Source of the DNA: Fagopyrum homotropicum
Taxonomy: Eukaryota; Streptophyta; Magnoliopsida; Caryophyllales; Polygonaceae
DNA: 64,000 bases
Assembly: GCA_033239125.1 (NCBI GenBank)
Contig: BSWB01000001.1
Span: 29,787,501-29,851,500, forward strand
Reading direction: 5' to 3'
A model generated the notes under the pieces. That model ran no database searches. It was given only the letters and a program-made list of their open reading frames with translations, and was not told the DNA's origin. This document shows, in pieces, positions 1 through 8,425 of the stretch (positions within the stretch are counted from its first letter, which is position 1; each line of letters begins with the position of its first letter). Made by a program: the position numbers and the translations under genes.

Positions 1-34
1 GGTCGAGGAGATAGCTCCTATCCTCCTCCATTGA
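1..34 (+). CDS. 3' end of a family A pol (partial at window edge)
   Basis: These 34 bases match the last codons of the complete pol at 8426-11461, including the TGA stop. The rest of this copy lies left of the window, so the array probably continues in that direction. Confidence 0.85.
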   Translation, partial: VEEIAPILLH

Positions 35-72
35 ACACAACATCATACACCGTCCAGCTAAAGACGATAAAT

Positions 73-100
73 AAAGCGCTTCTTGGGAGGCAACCCAATG
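73..100 (+). other. Conserved block just after pol (copy 1)
   Basis: The block runs from AAAGCGCTTC to CAACCCAATG. It is repeated at 11500-11527, and a close match lies on the minus strand of family B at 20761-20790. In A it is downstream of the pol stop; in B the same block lies inside an extended pol frame. Conservation despite different coding status suggests a nucleic-acid role. The role is unknown. Confidence 0.6.
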
Positions 101-304
101 ATAGTATAATTTTCCCCTCTTTCCCTCACTTAGTTAGAATAGATTAATTGCTTTATTTCTTCGTTTTCGTTTTTATATGTTCCTCGATGCACTCTTGGTT
201 TGTCGTGTCATTAATCGCAGGAAACTAGGTTCAAATGTGAGAGATTCACGGAGAATGGAGCACAATTAAGTTATATCTTCGAGATTCAAGAAAAACAAGG
301 AAGA

Positions 305-510
305 AAATCGACCTACCATAAGAAGATCGTCCGATTCAGTAACAGAGCAAGTCGATTTTTCACAACAGAAACAAAAATCGACCTGGAGATCGACCTGCCA
401 AAATAAATCGTCCGATTTTTTCAGTCAGAAAGAAAAATCGCCCCGACAAATAAATCGACCAGAAAAATCGGCCGATTTTCTTCAGAAATCGTCGACCCTA
501 TATAAGGACT
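305..510 (+). promoter_or_regulatory. Internal promoter candidate of ORF-1: AAATCG palindrome cluster plus TATA box
   Basis: About ten AAATCG/CGATTT half-sites lie in about 190 bp. Palindromic pairs include AAATCGTCCGATTT near 405-418 and AAAATCGGCCGATTTT at 464-479. The TATA box TATATAA follows at 499-505. Predicted initiation about 30 bp later would give a leader of roughly 415 nt before the ORF-1 ATG at 949. A second small cluster lies at 871-938, ending 11 bp before that ATG. Motifs and TATA are seen directly; promoter function is inferred. Confidence 0.6.
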
Positions 511-948
511 TCACACTCGATCTTCTTCATTCACACATCTCCAACTCTCGATTTCCCTCTCTCAAGAACGCCGAAAAATCGCCACACCCTCAAATCCTCA
601 TTCCTTAACCATTTCAAGAGATTCTTGGCTCCAAACTGAAGCATTTTCAACAAGGAACACGGATCTAACAACAACACGCACGGCAATCGATTGCTCCATA
701 AGGAATTCAGGTTTTTCTTTCCAAAACCTAAGTTTTCTCACTTGAAATCGAAGTTGCCTAGGAAGTGCTTTGTTGTTGGAATTGATAGAGGAATTTGCTT
801 AGGATTCATTGTGGAGAACTGTGTGTGGTGATAGATTGAACAGAACTTTACAGAATTGTGAGAATCGTTGAAATCGAGATAAAAATCGACCCAGCCCAGA
901 AAAATCGGCCGATTTTTGTGAAGAACAGGTCGATTTTTAGGACTTAGA

Positions 949-2430
949 ATGGATCTTGTCAAGAGGATAACTAGAAACACGGGGAAGAAGAAGGGATCTT
1001 CTTCAAAAGCCCCTGCCCCACCTCCACCACCACCTACCAACATCCCTAAGCTTCCCCCTCCCCTATCCAAGCATAAGAAACGTTATGAACGCATTATAGA
1101 TCGCCCATTCACCCCTCCTCGCTACATAGTACTTGATGACTTAGATTCGTTATATGTTCGAGAGGATGTTGATATGATGCTTGATAGAGCAGGGTTGAGA
1201 CAGTTTGCTACGATCAGGGAAGATGCTTATAGGGAGATCACCCTAGAATTCCTTAGCACGTTTGAGCACGATCCTAGGGAAAGGATGGTCACTTTCCGCC
1301 TTATGAGCCAGAACCACACTTTGTCTATTGATGCTTTTGGCGACTTGTTTGGCTTTTCTTATTCAGATGCAGGCACATTTGCTAGAGGCCTCAATGCTAG
1401 TGATTTTTGGGAAGTTATTTCCGTAGGAGAGTACGGCGGGGATAAGTGGAGACCCGGAAACTCCAAGGAGACAAGCATGTACAACCTTTCCTTCAAGGTA
1501 GTGCATAGGATACTCAGTGAGAGTTTGTTTGCCCGGACTGAGACTCCGCAGAAGCTCAAGGCTGATGAGCTTTTCATCCTCTACTGCATGACATCCACCA
1601 CCACTCCCGACATCTCCACCATGCTTGCTGACTATCTAGGAAAGATAGCCAACAAAGCCAAGGGTGACATATGTGCAGGAGGCTTGGTCACTCATGTGGC
1701 TAGGACTCTAGGTTATGACTTCTCGGGATGCACTCTAGCTGAGAGTGCCCTTCCTTTAGGCTCACAGAGGTTGGTGGTTCGACAGGTCTTGATTCCTCGA
1801 GGGAGAGGAACTCTTCATGTACCGATGCCATGGCATAGGGATCCGAAGAAGAAGCCGTCCGAGATCATATGGAAATCCGAATACACCATTCGGAATAAGA
1901 GGAACTGGAAGGAGACCTTTGAGGCGATGCTTGAGGAGTTCTCACCTCCTACTTACTATGATGATGATGCAGGTGACTCAGAGGAGGATGAGGATGGAGG
2001 ACAGGAGACCATGCTCGAGTTTGAGAGCGATACCCACAGCGGGCATGCCACGGATGCCATGGACACTGACACTCATGGAGCAGGACCGAGCAGGACTAGT
2101 AGGCAGGATGAGGAGACGGAGGATGACATGCAGCCACCTCGACACTCTTATGCACATGCTCCAGGCCCTAGACGAGGACGCCGAGCTCCACGCCACTTCA
2201 GGGAGCTAGTCACTAGCTTCCAGAGCCTCAGCACCGACTACCGTGTCCTCCGCACCGATTATGACACCCTGAACACACAGTTCAGGAACTACAAGGAGGA
2301 GACGGACGCTAGGCATTCATCCTATGATGGACAGATGAGGGACATGTACTACCACCAATTCGGCCACTTCTACGATCCCTCAGCACCGATGTATCCATAT
2401 CCACCACCTCCACCACCGACAGAGGATTGA
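949..2430 (+). CDS. Athila ORF-1-like protein (copy 1)
   Basis: This 493-residue protein sits between pol and the 3' LTR, the position often labelled env-like in Athila elements. It resembles the plant ATHILA ORF-1 family. Visible regions are a basic N terminus (KRITRNTGKKKG), a proline run near residues 24-45, a globular centre of about residues 60-320, an acidic stretch near 340-355 (DDDAGDSEEDED), a heptad-like stretch near 425-470 that may form a coiled coil, and a proline-rich tail. There is no signal peptide or membrane segment, so an envelope role is not supported. The basic and acidic regions would suit a nuclear or nucleic-acid-binding protein, which is inference. Its 5' flank carries the family motif. 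The second copy encodes an identical protein. Confidence 0.85.
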   Translation: MDLVKRITRNTGKKKGSSSKAPAPPPPPPTNIPKLPPPLSKHKKRYERIIDRPFTPPRYIVLDDLDSLYVREDVDMMLDRAGLRQFATIREDAYREITLEFLSTFEHDPRERMVTFRLMSQNHTLSIDAFGDLFGFSYSDAGTFARGLNASDFWEVISVGEYGGDKWRPGNSKETSMYNLSFKVVHRILSESLFARTETPQKLKADELFILYCMTSTTTPDISTMLADYLGKIANKAKGDICAGGLVTHVARTLGYDFSGCTLAESALPLGSQRLVVRQVLIPRGRGTLHVPMPWHRDPKKKPSEIIWKSEYTIRNKRNWKETFEAMLEEFSPPTYYDDDAGDSEEDEDGGQETMLEFESDTHSGHATDAMDTDTHGAGPSRTSRQDEETEDDMQPPRHSYAHAPGPRRGRRAPRHFRELVTSFQSLSTDYRVLRTDYDTLNTQFRNYKEETDARHSSYDGQMRDMYYHQFGHFYDPSAPMYPYPPPPPPTED

Positions 2431-2484
2431 GCTTCCACTTCTTTTACATTGTAAGTATTTTTCTCCTTCTTATGCTTGATTTTC

Positions 2485-2523
2485 ACATTGGGGACAATGT
2501 GGATGTCAAGTATGGGGTGGGGG
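2485..2523 (+). other. Conserved hairpin plus internal purine tract (copy 1)
   Basis: ACATTGGGGACAATGT at 2485-2500 can fold into a 6-bp stem with a GGGA loop. The G-rich tract CAAGTATGGGGTGGGGG follows at 2507-2523 and resembles the 3' polypurine tract near 3721-3732. The same hairpin and tract occur in family B (minus strand, 20381-20416). It may be a second plus-strand priming site; that is inferred. Confidence 0.55.
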
Positions 2524-3064
2524 TACTTACAATACCTTATGTTTCATTCTAGCACTCTATATACTTTCCACTACTCTTGACAATTTGGCTTGTAATAACT
2601 CTTGCACGGCTTGCTTTCTATTATGACACTCGCATTTGCATGAACTCTTTCAAAACCTATGAATTTTCAAGGATTTTAAGTGCTTCTTATATGGAAATGA
2701 CCTCTATGATGAAAGTTGTGTATATAGATAGGCAAAAAGATGCTTAGTTATGTTGAGATTTTGATTATAGCATGAATGAAATTACTTTTGTTACTTGAAT
2801 ACATGAATAAGTTATATGATTTAGTTGTTTTGATGAGAAAATGAAATAATAGTCGAAGCTATATTGCAAGTTCTTTTACATCATTTAAGGATGACTAAGG
2901 CATTTCACTTCTTTTCTTTTCTCACGTCTTGATCATGCTAGCTCCTCAATGAAATATGTAACCCTCCTCTTACCATCCGGGAATTAGGATAGGTGATTGA
3001 AAAAGGCATGTTTGATGTGGGAGGGCCAAGGAAAATGTATTGAAAAAAGTGCAAAATTTCATAA

Positions 3065-3245
3065 GTTTGGGGACGTTGAACATGAGGATGAGTAACTCGG
3101 CACCATTCACATAGCCGGGTGTTTGTGTCTTGCCAAAGTCCGATTGAACGACAAGTCCTAACGGGATATGGTATGTGCATCAAGGGTTTGAGGCATCTCG
3201 AAATTGAGAAACGCCAATCTCCTAGGCTTCGGTTTTTGTGCACCG
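3065..3245 (+). other. Conserved non-coding 3' block (copy 1)
   Basis: No open frame of note. Blocks such as GTAACTCGG, CGGGTGTT and CTTGCCAAAGTC, ending in a CTTCGG-TTTTGT-CACC pattern, align in order with family B on the minus strand at about 19838-19650. The families differ strongly elsewhere outside coding sequence. The stretch 2431-3737 as a whole is the 3' untranslated region before the LTR. Confidence 0.6.
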
Positions 3246-3711
3246 CTGTCCATACTCTCAAAAAGTAAAGTATAATGAAAGCAAAGCTTTCTACATGCGA
3301 AGCATGTGCGGTGAAGAAAATTCTTGAAGGTGTTATGTGTTCCTCTTTCCCGGATTAGCACCACAATTGCCAAAAAGAACTCCTTCCCTTAATACGTTTC
3401 TTGAACCCTTTCTTTGATTAGAAGACCTTGAGACTTTTATGCATGTGTTTAAGACTTAATGGCTTAGATTTGTTTGAATTTGATTGCCTCTACACCTTTA
3501 TCATGTTCTTTATTTATGGCTTCAAGAAAGAAAAGGAAGTTTGTTCATCTTATAGTCACCATTGATATATGCTTTGCCCCTTTTATGCCTTGAAATATCA
3601 CTTTGAGAGCGATCCAATAAAAAGGAGCACTACCAAAAGAAAAGTTTTTGAGTTTCATACGTGCATAATCCATGGCATCTTATATTTTGAATTTGAGCCT
3701 TGCTTAGGGAC

Positions 3712-3737
3712 AAGCAAGAGGCAAGTATGGGGTATTT
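3712..3737 (+). other. Polypurine tract before LTR1
   Basis: Purine-rich ACAAGCAAGAGGCAAGTATGG followed by GGTATTT lies directly upstream of the LTR start TGATGACATG. It is the expected plus-strand primer, repeated at 15139-15164. Confidence 0.7.
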
Positions 3738-5371
3738 TGATGACATGAATTATGTATCATCATATTCATGCATATTGCAGCACATTATCTCTATTTACCT
3801 TGCATTTAGAGGGATTTTGCATAACTTTTATGTTCTATTAAACCAATTGTCGGAAATAGAGGTCTACACGAGATTTTGATGAATTGCAGGTAAAAAGAGT
3901 TGAATTGGAAGCAAAAATGGAGCAAGAGGCATCTAAGGATGTTAAGGAAGCTAAAGAAGTCTTAGAAGGAACACAAAAGGCTAAGGGATTGCAAAGGAGA
4001 AGCATAGAAGACGAACCAAAGGAAGAACACTTTCTGTTGAAGAAAATCGTTCTAATGTACACATAAATCGGACGATTTTCACACATTGAAATCGAACGGT
4101 TTTGTACCAAAATCGACTGGGTCGATTTTCTTCACGATTCGGCCAAATGAAAAGACGACATAAAGCCCAATTAATTTGGGCTAGATGAGAGTTTTGCCAA
4201 ACGGCCCATCTGCAAGAAAGTATAGAAGAGAACCCTACGAACGAAGAGAGGGGGGTCGCACCAGATAATCTTTACACGTTTTGAAGAAATCAACGATTCT
4301 TGGAGAGAGATTGAAGAGCTTTTGCCGGAAAGTCATTCTTGATCTTTGATTGTGAGATTTCTTTGTTCCATTGTCTTGTTTGTGGTTTATGAACACGAAA
4401 TTGAGTTGTTGAGAGATACATTGAACAGATTTGACGATTGTTTTACAGATTTGAGAGTTATTGAATTTTTCGTTCAAGATTTGGTTTCTTTGCGATATCT
4501 TCTTCAATAATTAATTTGATTCGATTTTGAAAATGGTTGGCTAAAAACCTTGTGATTCTGGGGAGAATAGTTGATGATTAAGGCTTAGATGATGATAGAC
4601 TGAACTCATTCAAACATTAGGACCCTGAGAATTTAGATCTTAGTTTTGCGACAACAGGAAAATCGGGCTGTTCTTGAGGAAAATCGGCCGATTTTTCTTA
4701 TGAACAGGGCGATTTATTCCTCTGACGAACTTTAATTGAATTAATCTTTAACCAAAACTAATCCTTGCCTAAATCCCAATCTTGATTAACCTTTTTACCC
4801 TCTAATTGAATGTTCGAATGCAATTCAAACCTGTTTCTACATTTAATGGATTAAAATTGCAAGATTTGGGTAATAAAGAAACTCAACATCCTTTATTAAG
4901 ATTTTAAGTGTGCTTTCTATTCATACTTTGGAGAGTCATATCCTGGAGTTTTAGATAGTTAGTTTGAACATAATTCTTGTCTTTAGATCTTTCTATATTG
5001 CAGCCTCAACAACCCTTATAGAGAGAACCTATAGATTAGTTATATAGGTTTCGGAACTTCATCGTACGAATCCTACCTTTGAACATTTAATCTTGGCAAT
5101 ATAAATTATGTCCTATAACCGTAGAAGTGTCTTGAATCGAAAGCCTAAATCGGATACTTGAATCCTTGGAATCATTTCTCTCTTTATTACATCACAAAAG
5201 CTTTTATACTTTCGCTAGATAATTGAAATTGGAATTTTTCTCACCAAATCCCTGAGTTCGACTCTGGAATTCTTACCTTTCTACAGCTGATCCGTACACT
5301 GCGGGTTCGCTTTGCTTTTGAGTTCTAGATATAAATATTAAGACTTTGACGCACACCCTTTTGAGCGAACA
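3738..5371 (+). repeat. LTR1 of family A (1634 bp)
   Basis: Starts TGATGACATG after the purine tract and ends GAGCGAACA, six bases before the tRNA primer site. U3 carries a motif cluster at 4043-4129 (AAATCGGACGATTT among others), followed by a TATA-like TATAGAAG near 4221. The transcribed part carries a second cluster at 4659-4715, with AAAATCGGCCGATTTTT at 4680-4696. Compared with LTR2 I find only two substitutions (4455 G against 15882 A, and 5108 A against 16535 C), implying recent duplication. Because the array shares LTRs, this is not a strict insertion date. Confidence 0.9.
4043..4145 (+). promoter_or_regulatory. U3 palindrome cluster of LTR1
   Basis: AAAATCG at 4043, AAATCG-GA-CGATTT near 4064-4078, AAATCGAACGGTTTT near 4089, AAAATCG near 4109 and CGATTTT near 4123 all lie about 100-180 bp upstream of the TATA-like TATAGAAG. 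This parallels the arrangement before the ORF-1 TATA box. The copy in LTR2 is at about 15470-15572. Confidence 0.6.
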
Positions 5372-5377
5372 AGTTTT

Positions 5378-5395
5378 TGGCGCCGTTGCCGGGGA
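5378..5395 (+). other. Primer binding site, tRNA-Asp
   Basis: TGGCGCCGTTGCCGGGGA is exactly complementary to the 3' end of plant tRNA-Asp(GTC), TCCCCGGCAACGGCGCCA. It lies six bases after LTR1. tRNA-Asp priming is usual for Athila/Tat elements. Confidence 0.92.
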
Positions 5396-5498
5396 TTTGG
5401 TCTAGATCAAATCCGGTTTTCGGTTGTCTAGCTTGAGAGCTCTTGCTCTTGTGATTTGATTTGTCTACTTGAGTGATCTTCGCAGGTTCTTTAGATAT

Positions 5499-8177
5499 AT
5501 GCGAAGGACTAGATCCACTAAAGATCTAATCCCTTTCGATCCCGAATTAGAAAGAACTTTGAGGAGAAAGTTGAAGGAGAAGAAAATGGCTGAAAACGAT
5601 GAGAGAAACTACAAGGCTGAACTGAATGAAGCTCAACGCCAACTCCAGTTGAGTGAGAAGGCTCGAAGGGAAGCTGAAATAAGTCATCAATTTCAGATTG
5701 ATGAACTAAGAGCTATGATGTTGGACATGAAGTTGGAGTTGAACGACTCCAAGAAGAAGAAGAAAGTCAGGACACCAACTAAGTCCATTCGAGATGACTC
5801 GTCCGATGATGATGAGATTGATCCGGATATGCTGGAACTTGAAGAGATTGATCCATCACTTCGTCCTAACCGAAACGCTCCAACACCTAAGGTCGTCCCT
5901 CGCATTACGACTAGGAATGTTAGAGCTGTCAATAACGAAGATAGACCCCGAACTTTGGGGCAACAGATGGATCCAATTCAGCAACCGCGCCGTCTAGGTG
6001 TGGATTTCGGAGCTGAAGACATCCAGGGGTTTAGCTTCTCACCACAAGTCATTACTATGGTTCGCCAAAGTCAATATGGCGGAGCAAGTACTGAATCTCC
6101 GCATCAACACTTGCAGAATTTTGAGATTCTCATGGAGACCATGAAGCCGAAGAAGGCTACCACAAGCAACTACAAAATCAAGCCGTTCTTCTTCTCATTG
6201 AAGGACAAGGCTCTAGCTTGGTACCAAACACTTCCGGCTGCGAAGTTAGCTACATGGGAGGAATTGTCTTCGGAATTCCTCACCAAGTTCTTTCCGCCAT
6301 CCAAAACGGCGGAATTGAGAGGTAAAATAAATGCTTTTTCTATGAAACCTAACGAAAGCTTGTTTCAATCTTGGGAAAGGTTTCAAGACCTCTTGTTGGA
6401 TTGCCCACACCATGGCATTTCCAAGCTGGAACTATTGGAGATTTACTACAAAGGGTTGGATGTGGAAACACAATTCAACCTCCAATCTCTATCTTGCGGG
6501 ACATTCATGGATATGAGAGAGGACGATGCTTGGGACTTCATTGAGAAGCAAGCCCAAGTGATTGAGAAGTATTCCCACCGGAAGGTGGAATCAAATAGCC
6601 GGAATCAAGGCGATACGGGAGCCAAGTTGAATCAAGCGGCTCAAACACAAATATTCTCCCTCAAAGATGACATCAAAGAATTGAGGGAAGTGCTTAAAAC
6701 GAGTCTTCAAAAGACTAAAGAGCAAGAAGCCAATTACATGGGGCGAGACAACAATCAACGGAATGATAACCGGAATTCCAATTGGAGCAACAACAACAAT
6801 AACAACCGAAACTCCAATTGGAACAATAACAACAACAATAGGAACTCGAATAACAACAATTGGAGGTCAAATCAGCAAGGTTCAGGTAATCCTTACTCAT
6901 ATGCTGAAAAAGCTCTAACACCTCCATCTTCTTCTACTCCTTCTACAAGCCAGGAACAATCAAGCGAATCAAACAAACCGGATCCCATGCTAGAAACGAT
7001 CCTAGGCAAGCTACAAGGATTGGAGAGTTACATAACTTCGGTTGACAAAGCTCACAAAGCTTTAGAAAATCAAGTATTCAACAAAGCCGGAGAAGTTCCA
7101 AGAGATCAAGGGAAGCTTCCCGGGAAGACAGAAGATAACCCAAAGGGAAGGGTTATGGCAATAACTACTAGGAGCGGAAAGACGACCGTCGACCCTCAAC
7201 CTAAAGTAGTTGATACCTCCACAAAAGAAGGAGAGGCAAAAGAGAAGGAAGAAGTCTATGTTCCTCCTCCCGCTTACAAACCACCTCTACCTTTTCCTCA
7301 ATCTAGAGCACGGGCACGCCTAGATAAACATTTCGGTAAGTTTGTTGAACTTATGAGTAAGCTCCATATTAACATACCTTTTATGGATGCGATCTTAGGT
7401 ATGCCGGCTTACGGGAAATTCCTCAAGGAGATCCTCTCTAACAAGAGGAAGTTGGAAGATATAGGAGAAGTCAAGATGAGTATGGAGTCATCCGAGCTCA
7501 TCAAGACTATGACCGAGAATATGCCACCCAAGCTCCGCGATCCAGGATCCTTTTGCATACCCATCACTTTGGGAGAAGCTACCTATGATGCTCTTTGTGA
7601 CCTTGGAGCAAGTGTGAGTATCATACCTCTAGCTCTATGCAAGGCAGTTGGTCTAGGAGAGCCTAGACCGGTGAAGATCACACTCTACATGGCTGATCGT
7701 TCTACCACCAAGCCGGTGGGAATATTAGAAGACATACCGGTAAAGCTAGGTAAGTTTTACATACCTATAGATTTTGTCGTTCTTGACATACCTGCAGATT
7801 ACCCGGTTCCCATCATCCTTGGGAGACCATTTCTCGCCACATCTGGATGCATGGTAGATTGTAAGAACGGCCAGCTATCCTTCCACATCGGTGAAGAAAA
7901 GATAGAATTCATACTATCTTCCTTAATCAAGGAGCCAGCCTTGAAAGATGACGTTTTTGAAATTGTTGAGGAAGAAGAGTCTAGAGAGATAGTAAGTTCG
8001 ATCTTGATGAAAGACCCTCTTCAAAAGGTTCTTAGCATGAGCATCATGGAGGAAGGGGTGGAACATGACTACAATGAGGATGTGAAAGCATTAAATGCTG
8101 TGGAGGAAGAGCTAGAAGCAAAAATTGAAGAACTAGAGTGGACTCCGGAAACTGTGAAGAAAATCGACCTGTCATAA
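5499..8177 (+). CDS. Family A gag-protease polyprotein (copy 1)
   Basis: About 892 codons from the ATG at 5499. I chose this start because the N terminus (MRRTRSTKDLIPFDPE) aligns with the starts of the B (MRRTRGKDLAPFDPE) and E gag proteins. It encodes the capsid-like gag with the plant retrotransposon-gag region around residues 180-330, an asparagine-rich low-complexity stretch near 425-455, and an aspartic protease with catalytic motif CDLGAS near residue 700. The frame stops at TAA 8175-8177, inside a motif-rich spacer. RT lies in a separate frame, unlike family B where gag and pol share one frame. No frameshift or internal stop is seen. Confidence 0.88.
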   Translation: MRRTRSTKDLIPFDPELERTLRRKLKEKKMAENDERNYKAELNEAQRQLQLSEKARREAEISHQFQIDELRAMMLDMKLELNDSKKKKKVRTPTKSIRDDSSDDDEIDPDMLELEEIDPSLRPNRNAPTPKVVPRITTRNVRAVNNEDRPRTLGQQMDPIQQPRRLGVDFGAEDIQGFSFSPQVITMVRQSQYGGASTESPHQHLQNFEILMETMKPKKATTSNYKIKPFFFSLKDKALAWYQTLPAAKLATWEELSSEFLTKFFPPSKTAELRGKINAFSMKPNESLFQSWERFQDLLLDCPHHGISKLELLEIYYKGLDVETQFNLQSLSCGTFMDMREDDAWDFIEKQAQVIEKYSHRKVESNSRNQGDTGAKLNQAAQTQIFSLKDDIKELREVLKTSLQKTKEQEANYMGRDNNQRNDNRNSNWSNNNNNNRNSNWNNNNNNRNSNNNNWRSNQQGSGNPYSYAEKALTPPSSSTPSTSQEQSSESNKPDPMLETILGKLQGLESYITSVDKAHKALENQVFNKAGEVPRDQGKLPGKTEDNPKGRVMAITTRSGKTTVDPQPKVVDTSTKEGEAKEKEEVYVPPPAYKPPLPFPQSRARARLDKHFGKFVELMSKLHINIPFMDAILGMPAYGKFLKEILSNKRKLEDIGEVKMSMESSELIKTMTENMPPKLRDPGSFCIPITLGEATYDALCDLGASVSIIPLALCKAVGLGEPRPVKITLYMADRSTTKPVGILEDIPVKLGKFYIPIDFVVLDIPADYPVPIILGRPFLATSGCMVDCKNGQLSFHIGEEKIEFILSSLIKEPALKDDVFEIVEEEESREIVSSILMKDPLQKVLSMSIMEEGVEHDYNEDVKALNAVEEELEAKIEELEWTPETVKKIDLS

Positions 8178-8415
8178 ATAAATCGTCCGATTTATGAAGA
8201 TTCAGCACGATTTTTTTCAACAGAAACTAAAATCGACCTACCAGAAAAAAATCGTCCGATTCATGAAGAAGTAGCACGATTTTTTCCGACAGAAACTAAA
8301 ATCGACCTGACGACAATAAATCGCCCGATTCACAAAGAGGTAGCACGATTTTTTCCAACAGAAAGAAAAATCGTGCAGAAGATCGACCGATTTATTACAG
8401 GGGGGTCGATTCACT
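8157..8415 (+). repeat. Motif-array spacer between protease and RT, about 69-bp tandem units
   Basis: AAAATCGACCT recurs at 8160, 8229 and 8298 (period 69), each followed by an AAATCGTCCGATT-type palindrome and then GCACGATTTTTT, with a partial fourth unit to about 8400. The array begins in the last codons of gag-protease and ends just before the pol ATG at 8426. Family B carries its own motif at the corresponding place in its continuous gag-pol frame. Confidence 0.75.
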
Positions 8416-8425
8416 GAGGAATTCT

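Noticed and set aside
738..1070. Minus-strand frame of 110 codons, and its copy at 12165-12497
   Set aside because: It overlaps the ORF-1 start in antisense, is low complexity (glycine-rich from the proline codons) and has no domain.
1817..2209. 130-codon plus-strand frame inside ORF-1
   Set aside because: Overlapping shadow frame of ORF-1 with biased composition and no independent evidence.
949..2430. Calling ORF-1 an envelope gene because of its position
   Set aside because: No signal peptide, membrane segment or cysteine pattern of an envelope protein is visible; ORF-1-like is the supportable name.
5378..5395. tRNA-Asp-like sequence
   Set aside because: Only 18 bases complementary to a tRNA 3' end; this is the primer site, not a tRNA gene. 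The same holds at 16805, 26688 and 56521.
8157..8415. Regular repeats with palindromes that could suggest a CRISPR array
   Set aside because: Units are 69-bp near-identical tandem copies without unique spacers, in a plant retrotransposon, and without cas genes.
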